Positions 49,646-60,100 of a DNA stretch of 64,000 nt are shown piece by piece. This DNA is from Syngnathus acus (Eukaryota > Chordata > Actinopteri > Syngnathiformes > Syngnathidae): assembly GCF_901709675.1 (NCBI RefSeq), contig NC_051100.1, forward strand, positions 10,760,786 through 10,824,785, written 5' to 3'. A model generated the notes under the pieces. The model ran no database searches, was not told the DNA's origin, and saw nothing but the letters and a program-made list of their open reading frames with translations. A program made the translations under genes and the position numbers. How positions within the stretch are numbered: the first letter of the stretch is position 1; every line of letters starts with the position of its first letter.

Positions 49646-50629
49646 TACTCGAAAGTAAAGAGCTAAGTCACATTTGCATTTTGCGATTCCTAGGGCACAC
49701 AACCAAACAAAAATGTCACAAAAAGAATACTGAAATAATCCCATTTTATTTGAATTTACACTAATAATTCTTGTCAAACATGGACCTGTTGTTGAAAGGT
49801 ATTATCCTGCCGTAAGAATATTAGCCTTCTGCCATCTGGAACATTTAGTTTTGCCTGTCATTTATGCATCACTGTAATAAATAAATAAATGAGAATTTTG
49901 AGACGGGGCTTACTGTATTTTAGAAAATTGTCTACGTGGCCAATCCTGCTGATGTCACCTTGTCTTTGAAGGAGATGGGGGCACAGGGGACAATCCAGGC
50001 CTCACAATGCAGTGTTGTCTGTCAGCAGCATCACAAGGACATGACGCTATCCCTGGGACGAGTGGCCTTAAATAATGTGACCATCTTGATGAAATTGTGA
50101 CACGTGTGTGATGGAATAGACAAGAGATTGAATTTTGTGCTTGTGAAAAATATCAACTGGATACACAAGCAGCACTTGGATTAAAGACCTCAGCAAACCA
50201 CAAAGTCCAAGAGTGTGGGAATCAAACAATAAAAAGTGAACCAGTTGGCAAGGGTGGAAATTAGTGTGAGACTGCCCTCTAGTGTGAAGAGCCTAAAATT
50301 ACTCTGTTTCAAATGAGTCACTTTGATATAGTCACTTTTAGATATGTTTTTATAGTATTATTTGCTAATTAGCAATCGATGTTCTCAAAACTTGTTTGAT
50401 AGCAGCAAAGTCTGTGTCCTCCATTTTTACTCGTTTGGAAAACATTCACTCTGAAACACTTGAATATTAAAAAATCGGCAATTTCAGACTCCAAACTGTC
50501 TTTACAGGTATTTTTCTCTGCCTATTGAAGGAAGGTAAAGAAAAAGTGTTAACAACAACAACAATAGATTAATAATAATGGAATACATATTCAATTTTTA
50601 TGGGTTTTTTTTTAATTGATTTTCAGAAA

Positions 50630-50735
50630 TGGACTGACTGCCTCACAGCTCTTCGATTCCAGGTTTGAATCTTGGCTAAAATCTTTTTGTGTGACGTTTG
50701 CATATTCTCTCCTTGCTTGTGTAATAAAGGGAAAT
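50630..50735 (+). repeat. SINE-like fragment
   Basis: This contains gcctcacagctcttcgattc, a B-box-like ggtttgaatcttgg and gtttgcatattctctccttg. It is a degenerate member of the same family as 49500-49645. Confidence 0.5.
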
Positions 50736-52479
50736 GTGCTTTCGGCAGTTTGCAAACATATTTGATTGAGGCTGCGTTAGACTTATATATAATCACATCA
50801 ATATAATTTTCAGGAGTAGTGTGCTCGTGTAGTCGCATGATGGGCGGTAAGGAATGTGCAGGCAACTGCATGAACTTATTTTCTACAAAGTATTGTGGAA
50901 CAGGATGTCCAGACAGGGAGGACATCTTACAAGGACATCTCGAGGCCGGTGATGAACGCGAATAACAACTCGTCTTGGTGGTCCAGACCCAACCGCCCAC
51001 AACTGAGACCAGACACCTGCGCTGAGCAGCGGAAAAACACCCAAACGAGGAGGAGATGACCATCGACCAATCACCACACAATATTTTGCATGCTTGAATA
51101 TTCATATTGTGTTTCCTTAAAACTGGGCAACCCGGAAGAATGTGTTGTCTCTTGATGGTCACAAGAACACACGAGCTTTGGTGTGAGGGACCCGAGACCC
51201 AGGCGCCTGTATTAGTTTGCTTTGTCAGGATTAAACAATTGGTAAATTTGGCCTAATTGATCTACTGGTCTTCTCTTTGACAGAACGAACTCGCAAAATT
51301 GTTAGGTGTACCAGTGTGTGGATTTGGACATAACAACTCTTGTGTTAAGTGTTGATCACAATTTGGAGTCAGATCAATAACTAAAATCCGTAGCCTAACA
51401 GTAGGTTTTCTCGAAGCATTTTAGCTTCAATTTCACCTCACTTTCCAAAAGCATACATGTTTTAGTATGTCGACTTAAGGGTCTACATTGTTTGAAAAAG
51501 TGTGAATATGAGTGTAAGTGATTTTCTGTTTATATATGTGTGCCCTGTGTGACCCCTGTGGTTGACCTCAATGAGGACAATCAGAAGACAAAAATGGATG
51601 GATTTACAGGAAGGTCCACTACACAAAACAAAAGAACAAAATTGATTAGAAAACAATCGAGCACAGCATCATTAATGTGTCGTTCGTTAATTACTTTAGT
51701 ACAAATGAAAATAAAATTCCGAACATTAATCTCATTGAGTACATCTGAGTGTTGACTCTTTTGTCAAGACTTTATTTCACCATCATGACTGTGTCAGCTT
51801 CAACTTGCAGCACAGACTGGCGAGTGGTAATTGAAGTGGCACGATAGTGAGAGGATTTATATTTATACCTCACACATTTCTTATCATACGCGACCCCGCC
51901 GACCCTGAGAAAAAAATATATGTATTCTATTTTACCACAAGAGGGCGCAGTTGTCTAAGAGTTTTTACAGAGGTTTGCTTAATCCATTTATGTGTTCTTG
52001 CTGCTGACAACACAAAAAAATCCCACGTCAACTTGACTGATTTCCTAACAGTGGCTAACCATCCAATCTCAATTAACCGGTCCAAAAATTATTCAGCCGC
52101 TACAAATAATGTATCCATGCCAGCGACTCCTATGTAGTGATAGGCGGAACAATTAAATTATCTCCCACTAGGTGGCAGAAGATACATAAACACCATGCGT
52201 ATACACGGTGGGTGATATTTTTGTTTGTAAGTGAAGCGTGATTTTATTTTATTTTTTCATTTTTTAATACAAGACAGACAGACATGCGTGCGTGCGTGTG
52301 TGCAATGTGGAAAATGTAATATTTATTCTTGATGGGAATATAGTCAGAAAAACGGGGATTATTTAGAAAATAGCTCAATCACACTTAATGGCGTACATCT
52401 TTGTGCGTGGCTTGGCAGCTCCGGGGAACACTTGAAAAGGAAGATTAGAACCAGATGTTGCATGGGGCCCAGGGGCCAG

Positions 52480-52495
52480 CCAATAGGGAGCGGGG
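52480..52495 (+). promoter_or_regulatory. dact2: Putative dact2 promoter: CCAAT box plus GC box
   Basis: CCAAT at 52480-52484 is followed closely by a GC-box-like gagcggggcc. Together they lie about 185 bases upstream of the dact2 start codon. No TATA box stands out. Confidence 0.4.
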
Positions 52496-52631
52496 CCGTT
52501 TGGTCTGTGGGAGGAGCGTCAATCTCCTATGAGCTCCGGAGTATTTCTATCAGGTAGTTTAAAAGCCTAGGAGGTCAACAGCCGCAAGACACTGACCAAG
52601 CACGTCACTGTTGCGATTTCTGCTCCGTTTT

Positions 52632-52682
52632 ATGAAGTTTTGGATATGCACGGTGTCTGACCTCCAGCATGCTGAGTACTAA
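52632..52682 (+). promoter_or_regulatory. dact2: Upstream ORF overlapping the dact2 start
   Basis: An ATG at 52632 opens a 16-codon frame that ends at TAA 52680-52682, past the main ATG at 52669 and in a different frame. A second tiny uORF (52646-52660, 4 codons) lies inside it. If the transcript starts upstream of 52632, as promoter motifs suggest, these would reduce initiation at the main start. Expression is not shown. Confidence 0.5.
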
Positions 52683-55600
52683 GGGTTCATACGTGGGAAT
52701 GATGAGCGCCGCCGTGGGAGTGGACCGCGGCAGGGTCGGAGAGAGGCTCCAGGCCGCCCTGGCTGGGTTGCAAGAGCTCCATCTGCTTCGGGACAGACAG
52801 AGCGACATGGTGAGCTGGGCGCTCAGAGCGGACCGGGAGGAACCGGTCACTTGCGTGCACGCCACACCGGAGGACGCCAGGAAGATGGGGGCGGAGGAGC
52901 AGCGGTTGGAGGCGACCCTCACGGCCCTGAAGCAACAGCTGGTAGGAAGTTGTTTAAATGCAAAGTCACAAAATATGTATCAAAAATAGAGCTCTGTCAT
53001 TATTATGCAATCTGATGACAATATTTAAAATCACATATTTGTCACCCTTCCTTTGAATGTAATGTGAATATTGTACTCGGCTGCTGATTCACATGCCTTG
53101 GTTTAGCAGCAAACTTTCAAGTACTCAGCTGGAGATAGGAAGCAGGAGTGGAGTCATAAATCAGCTTCATTGCTTGAGAAAAGTATGGTGTGTGTGGCGT
53201 GAACTGCAGGGGGGCAGTCACAATCATTAACAACTAATGCCAGGATATATCATAAAATGAGGGATGGTGTGTGCTTTTTTTGAATAGAGAGTCACAATCA
53301 GTGCTGCCCTTGAGTGTTGCTGACAACTGGCAATGTGAGGTTCTATCCGTTTTGCCATGTGTGCTGCTGTTATAACCATCTGCAGGAAGAGCAAGGACGA
53401 TCACGCATGCCTTCAATGATTTCCTTTGTGATGCATATGAGAGTTCAAATCCTCTTTACATCCCATCTTAAATTACATTAGCCATAAATTTAGTCATATT
53501 TGTGCTACACATAGTTGTACTGTAGTTGCAGGAAAATAAATGCATGTGTTAAATAATAAACATGATTTCCAAAAATATTTACAACTGTAACAGTAAATGC
53601 CAGAGCAAACAGTCCTCCATCCCAACCCCCAATCTTTGCTCCTCTAAGCAGTTTACACAATGGCCAGCCTTCGCGGTGGGGGAGAAATGAGTTACCCACC
53701 ACTGCTTTTCCTTGCTCCCCCATGTCCTGCTGGGGTTAATGATCAGCCACTGCTGAGTAGCACCTCTTTTTCTAAGGACAGTACAGTGGTTGTCCACAAG
53801 TGTGTTTCCGGCTTTTTTTTTTTTTTTGTGACCTAAATATAAATGAACACTGACTTGTGTATTAGCTAGTGCTGAATGGAGACTATGTTCCCAGGTTTGC
53901 TTGAAAGAATCTATTTTTCTTACAGTCTCGTCTTCGGAAAAAGGATGTAGGACTGAAGACTCACCTTCAGCAGCTTGATCAACAAATCAGTGAGCTGAAG
54001 CTGGATGTCAGCAAGGCCTCCACTGAGCAGCTGGAGAGTGACAGCAGGCCAAGTTCAGGTGTGTGTGCTTACATTACCCCGCAGTATGCTCTACATTTAA
54101 AGAAGAAAGCGTAAAGGCAATCGAGTTTTGCCATTAAGTAATTGTTCTCTCTCCAGGTTTCTATGAGCTCAGTGATGGTGGCTCTTGCTCCTTGTCAAAC
54201 TCCTGCACCTCAGTGTACAGTGAGTGCCTGTCATCCTCCCAGACGAGTCTTCTCCCCCCTTCCGCAAGTCCGGCTAATTCTCAAGTGAGCCCACCATTTC
54301 AAGCTGACGTGTATCGTCGTCGTTCGGCCGATGAAGGTGCATCCCATCCCAACGCTACCCGGGCGACAGGGCTTCATCTTGGAAGCAGTAGGATCAGAGC
54401 AAGCTCTACTGTCACTGAACTTGGACGGCCAAGACCTGTGTCAACAGGTAGACACTCCCGTTTAATTCCGATGAAGCAAACGCATCATTGAACCAATCAT
54501 ATTATAATAGTTATGCATGCTTTATTTAATATACAGTGATCCCTCGCTACTTGGCGTTTCGTTTATCGCGGCTTCACTACATCGCGGATTTTTTTTCCAA
54601 ATTAAAAAAACATTTAAAAGTCAAAATAAAACTTCTAAATTGAGGAAACGTGTCTAACCTTTAGGACAATGTAGTATTTCTCCAAATGTTCGTTTACATT
54701 CCTTTAGAAGTACGTTTTCGCGTGTTAGCACGATCGCGAATTAGCATCTTTCCGCTAACTCGTTAGCCTGCCCAGTACTTCTTGTTGGCAAACGTATTTC
54801 GCGGATTTCACTTATCGCGGGTGGTTTTTGGAACCAATTATCCGCGATAAACGAGGGATTACTGTATTCAATAATAACGTGAATTAAAAATACATATTTT
54901 CACTAGCAGGTCAATCAAACTATTAATTCTTGTTTATGCTTACCAGGTGACCTAGACAGGATGATAAATCAAGGACTGAACTGTAAACCAATGGATGCTA
55001 AGAAACCACAGATGTGCCCAAATCCCAAGATCCCTACAATGGACCCTAAGTTCCAGAGCAATTTGGTTTCCCGCAATGGAATTGAATTGTATCACTACCC
55101 AAGTCCCTTGCATGCTGTTGCCCTCCAAAGTCCAATCTTTTTCCAAGGTGGTGAATCAGCCTTACCCGGGGCCACAGATGGCGGCCGGCCTCCAGTGAGT
55201 GATTCCGACATGCTCCAGGGTACTGAGATGGGCTATGATACCAAGACTCTGGGTTACATTGACAAGCTCCTCCAGCGCAGCTCCAACAAATCTCACATTC
55301 AAATGGCCGCCGAGGCTATGCAGACCCACGGTGACTATCAGAGGAAACCACCTGAAGTCGTAACTGTGTTTCCACAGAAACTGGTATCTCTTCCTCAACC
55401 TCCCCCAACTCAGGGCATACCACTAGATAATGAAGAGAAGAGACACTGCGTGACAAATTCCGGTCAAGAAAAAGCTGATAATGAAGGCCACCAACAGTCT
55501 GGGAGACCTCAGGAGGTTTCATATGGGTATTCCTATCCTGCTGTGATGAGAGAGTACAGCTCTGATGAGGTCACGACTTCATCATTGAGGAAGATGGACA

Positions 55601-56757
55601 AAACGCATGTTGCTTTTGTAGCTAGAGGCCACACAGAAAAAGCATGTGGGGAAATGAGGCCCACAGAGAAGAAGGCTCAGAGACAAAGAGCAGCCATGTC
55701 TCACAGTTCAAGCACAGAGGACAGTCAAGTCTTTGAGGTGCAAAATGGCTCCCCTGAGTTTGTCCATGCCAAATTTGTCCCTGCTGGAACTCAAAGGGTC
55801 AAGGTGAGACAAGCTGATCGTAAAACCAAAGCTGTAAAAATCAGACGAAGGAGCAGTGAGAAGCCTCGAGCGTTGAGGCAGCAGCAATCATCCTGCGAAC
55901 GAGCCAGAGAATCCAAGGGAGATCCGAGAAGCCTAGCAAAAGGGAAGGTCATCCAGAAATACCCCTGCTGTCCATCTGAGGAGCATAAACAAGGCTCAGG
56001 CTCAGATTCAAGCCAGTGTGGCCCTGGAATAATCTACACCCACAAGGTCCATCCAAAGCCGCACCCTACTCCAGCTGCTACTAAGTCCAGCAAAAGCCGC
56101 AGATTGCAATGTGGAGAGTATGAGCAGGAGCAGAGAAAGAAGAGACACGGAGCGGCCAAGTGGTTATCTGATGCCGAGAAGTTCCAAGCTTTGTGTGCTC
56201 AACGTCAGAGGTCTAAGGAACTCTTTGCGCAAGCGCCAGGAAATATGTATTTAGCCAAATCAGGCCAATGGATGGGACCTCATCATCCCTTCATGTCATC
56301 CGTGTCTTCTAACTCATTCAATGCTAAACTCAATGCCAGGTACCCGCCAGCACCCTATCACCTGTCCAACCTCTACCCACCTCGATGTGAGTCTGAGTAC
56401 TCGGCCGAATGCATGTCGCTTTTCCACTCCACCATTGCCGCGAGCAGCGATGGGGAGATGAGCGATAACACCACCAATCGCTTCGGTGATAGCGAATCCA
56501 GCCAGAGTTTCCAATCCTTTTCCGACTCTGACAGCAGCCTGTCCGCGGAGGAAGGAGACCATCTGGATAGCCTTGCGGAGGGGTGCGGCGACCTGGTATG
56601 GGCGGAAGCTTCTCTGGTGCCCACTGCAGTTGGAAAGACCCTTCAGCAACTCCCACGACCAGAGCCCTCAGCTTGCCGCATCAAAGCTTCACGAGCGCTG
56701 AAAAAGAAGATTCGGCGCTTCCAGCCTGCCTCACTGAAGGTCATGACCCTGGTGTAA
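52669..56757 (+). CDS. dact2: Dishevelled-binding antagonist of beta-catenin 2 (4 exons, complete)
   Basis: Dact proteins are cytoplasmic adaptors that bind Dishevelled and tune Wnt and TGF-beta/Nodal signalling. Exons: 52669-52941, 53926-54058, 54157-54447 and 54947-56757. Introns are GT-AG, the frame is continuous, and the product is 835 residues. An in-frame TGA at 52633-52635 makes ATG 52669 the first possible start; ATGs at codons 11-12 are alternatives. Exons 1-2 encode the leucine-zipper coiled coil (about residues 76-119: [33 protein letters not shown]). Next come the family blocks [19 protein letters not shown] and [12 protein letters not shown], then [15 protein letters not shown] in exon 4, a basic central region with Lys/Arg clusters, and [13 protein letters not shown]. 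The C-terminus is [17 protein letters not shown] followed by ASLKVMTLV, with MTLV as the PDZ-binding ligand for Dishevelled. The gene order with smoc2 supports dact2 over dact1/3. Confidence 0.97.
54534..54864. mobile_element. Pogo/Tigger-like MITE (family D, copy 2)
   Basis: A 331 bp element from cagtgatccctcgctacttg to the inverted cgagggattactg, flanked by TA on both sides (54532-54533, 54865-54866). It lies in dact2 intron 3 and makes up two thirds of that 499 bp intron. It has about 90 more internal bases than the copy at 33379, and it is inverted relative to that copy. Confidence 0.82.
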
Positions 56758-57185
56758 TTACTTTAGGCAAAATATTTGTCAATGGGGGGGGGGGGGGGGG
56801 GGGGAACAAAGAGCTGTACGAAACTAACACAGAACTTTATTGAAAAGATCTCGCCTCTTCCAGAACCCTTCTTTTTTCTGTGCACTGATTGTTTATTATA
56901 AAAAAAATTTAAAAAAAACATTAGTTTTTTGTTGTTAAAGCATGCTTGTATCACACAATTATACTTACACTTATTTGTAAATATTTATCTTATTGTGACT
57001 CATTTGTCAATGCATGTCATATTCGTCCCGTTAAAGATTTCATTAATAGTAAAAAAAAAAAATATGTACATCGACAAATAACTCCGACATTATTTCATGC
57101 AATTGTGTGTTGTCTGTTACTGACTTGATTTTCCCTGAGCAACAATTTGTGTTTCTTATAATAAACTGCCAATTTATAATTATTG
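56758..57185 (+). other. dact2: dact2 3' UTR with poly(A) signal
   Basis: AT-rich untranslated sequence follows the TAA at 56755-56757. AATAAA at 57160-57165 is the first canonical signal after the stop and suggests a 3' UTR of about 0.42 kb. Confidence 0.6.
56784..56804 (+). repeat. dact2: 21-base G run in the dact2 3' UTR
   Basis: An uninterrupted poly-G tract begins 27 bases after the dact2 stop codon. It would be transcribed into the mRNA and could fold into a G-quadruplex. Confidence 0.85.
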
Positions 57186-60100
57186 AATCTTACTTGCATT
57201 GGCCTTTTACTACACACTTCAATTTTAAAGTTTAATTATGGGTGGGTTTGATTGAGAAACTGAAATTATTATCTTATTAAATGTGAGTAAACAACATTCC
57301 GGTGACTCACAGTTGAAAATGAAACATCTTGATCCGAACAAACATCCTGCTGAGGGTAACCAATTTAGTACGGATATCTCTAACAGCTTCTTATCTGGTT
57401 TCCTGATTTGGACCAGCTGCAGATTCAACATTTGACCCAGACAGTCATGCTTAATTAGTGGGGTGAAAACGGCGGCACTCAGACATTCAAATGAAAGTAA
57501 ACACATTTGCGCTGAAGCACTAAAACTAACACTCATCGCACATGAATGGACATTGCGATGACGGTAAGTGAGAAAGGAACAGCTAAGTTGACAGAGTTTA
57601 AGATGAAAGTGGAGCAGAAATGATTGTGTTGCTGAGTTATGAAAAGGAGTTAACAATGGCAAGGTGATCAAATAATCTCATTTTCAAAATGAATGGAAAT
57701 TCTTTGAAAGATTTAGTAAGGAAAAAAATATTAGTGAGGATAAATTGTCTAATGACCAAGCTTCACATCTGTCGCCTGTGGTCACAAGTAATAATATTTT
57801 CCCACCTGAAACATTTTAAGAAGCTTACGATTATGCCATACTCAATGTTTCATCAAATTTTACTTTAAACTCGTGTTCCCTGCAGCTATAATCACTACAG
57901 AGGCGAGTATTTAATTCTCTTTCAGTCTGAGCTTGTCTCATTCTACTTTAACAAGAACACTTTGCTCTTTGAGAAGAAAAGGAAAACTTCTTAAAGTGCA
58001 CACTGAATGGCAACGCTTCTTTACACGCATCACAAGATGTGGGTCTTAGGGGCAAAGGCCTCAATTCACATCAAAGTTAGTGTTTTAAATTCTGTCCTCT
58101 CCGTGAGGGTGACAACAAGACCTTGGTGGGATTAGAGCTGCTGTTTTCAAGCAGGCTCAGAGGGAGCTAGCCTTAACTTTGATGTTGGGTGAAGCAGGAC
58201 CATGTCAGCTTGACCTTGTGGGCTAGCTATATAACCTTTGTAGCACTGGCTCATCTCCTAGGATATCAACAAAAGAAGGGTCAGGGGGCCTTTTTATATC
58301 CTTGCTGTCTCTGGAATTTTCTTTTCATGTTCAGCATGTCTTTTTTTTTTTACTCTCTTTTGTTGTCCAGTGATCTACAGCTGATTAAACTAGGGAATGT
58401 ATGTGCATATCTTTACTGGAGCAATACTTTTGAAAAATACATTCCAGGCTAGCAATGGTCTGAGATTACCTGGATATTTTATAGGATTTGAAGTTAACCG
58501 TATTTGTATTGAGTTAGCCTCTTTCCGAAATACTCCCCATGGATAGCTGTCGAGTCATAATGAAGGTCTACAGATGTCGTGTGGGATCTCATTACACAGA
58601 TTGTCGCTCAGGCGCTCTGACATCAAATGGAAGAACACACATGGGCAGATGTCAGTTCTCATCAATATCATACACTTTTCTGCTGACAACACAAAGACTG
58701 GTGGTGGAACTATCACAGCTACTTGCCAAGGCAAATAATCACACCTCTTTCAGAGAAACATGCATCTGAGTTGAATCAGATGGAGCTCTATTAAAAGGCT
58801 GGGATTTTTACATTTGGGTTAAATTAGTCACTAGGGATTTATTTGATGAAGAAAAAAATAGGACAGCAGCAACTGGTTATTTGTAGTATATCCAGATTTC
58901 ATCCATCAGAATGAGTTTCCACTTACACACGTTCAAAACCCCAGTCTGAAAACGTCATTATTGTGAAGAGATATAAATAAATAAGTCAACGTGTCATTAA
59001 AAGGGCTTTCAGTACTGGGACGGATGATCACTTAGGTCATTAGAAGGCGTGTCACTGAGCCGCTTTGGGCAGTGATCTCATTACATGTTACACATAAGGT
59101 CACTGAACTACAACGCTTGCTGTTAGCATGACAGTCGACGCTATTAACTAAATCTGTGCAAAAAAAAAAACAATTAACCGATGGAAAACATTAATTATGA
59201 ATTGTTACACCACTTTTAACAATTCTGTGACAACTGTGAACAACATTGCAAACAAACGTAAAGTGGAGCACAAAAGAACAACAAAGGGGGTGCTGCAGTC
59301 AGGTGCTAAGGGGGAGGGGTTCTCCTGGTCCAATCCCAAATCTTAATTTATACCAGACCTTCCCAGTGTTTTAAAGAAGTGGACACAATCTGTGCTTATC
59401 TTGCATTAACTGTGATTATTTCTTCTGTTGTTTTCAACTCCTGAGTCTTCTTGAGTCATGTGAGAGGTGATGTGAGTTCATTGATGGAAACATTTTGGAC
59501 AGGGGAGCTGAGCCTTTTTATAGATAGATTCTGGAGGGAGCTGGGAAACTCATGAATGTCCAGCTTTCCATTGGCAGCAGGGAGGATGTCAGTATTTCTA
59601 TTTGACAAATAAGTGTACTAATATAAAAAGCTACATACTGTGTACAGCAAGTAAGTTTATGTTGCAAAATATGATTCCATTGCAAAATTAGTTATCATAT
59701 ATCACAGGTGTCAAACTCAAGGCCCGGGGGCCAGATACGGCCCGCCACATCATTTTATGTGGCCCGCAAAGACAAATTGTGCATCAAATCCATGTGTCAT
59801 TCCTAGAATTGCAAATTGTCTTCACTTTTAATAATATATTTATAATATTTTTGACCAGTTTTTACTCGTCTGATTTGAAAACGAGTTATTTGTCAGTTTG
59901 TTTTGTAGCTTTTACTGTATATAATATGAGGTGCTCATACATTTATTTGGGTTGACAGTCATAATGGCCCTCCGAAAGAAGCTATGACTACAATGCGGCC
60001 TGTGAAAAAAAATGAGTTTGACACCCCTGTCATAAATTTTATGCACCAGTCTGGCGGGGTATTATATTTAGAACTCCACGCCTACTACTGTACTATTTTT

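Larger units (their letters stand above)
31721..52668. other. Gene-poor interval between smoc2 and dact2
   Basis: About 21 kb has no exon set I can support. It contains two pieces of LINE, members of repeat families A-D and two or more SINE-like fragments, listed separately. The rest is AT-rich unique sequence. Developmental genes such as dact2 often have distal enhancers in such intervals, but none can be identified without cross-species alignment. Confidence 0.6.

Noticed and set aside
56314-56656. Open frames antisense to dact2 exon 4
   Set aside because: These are shadows of the long, GC-richer coding exon on the other strand.
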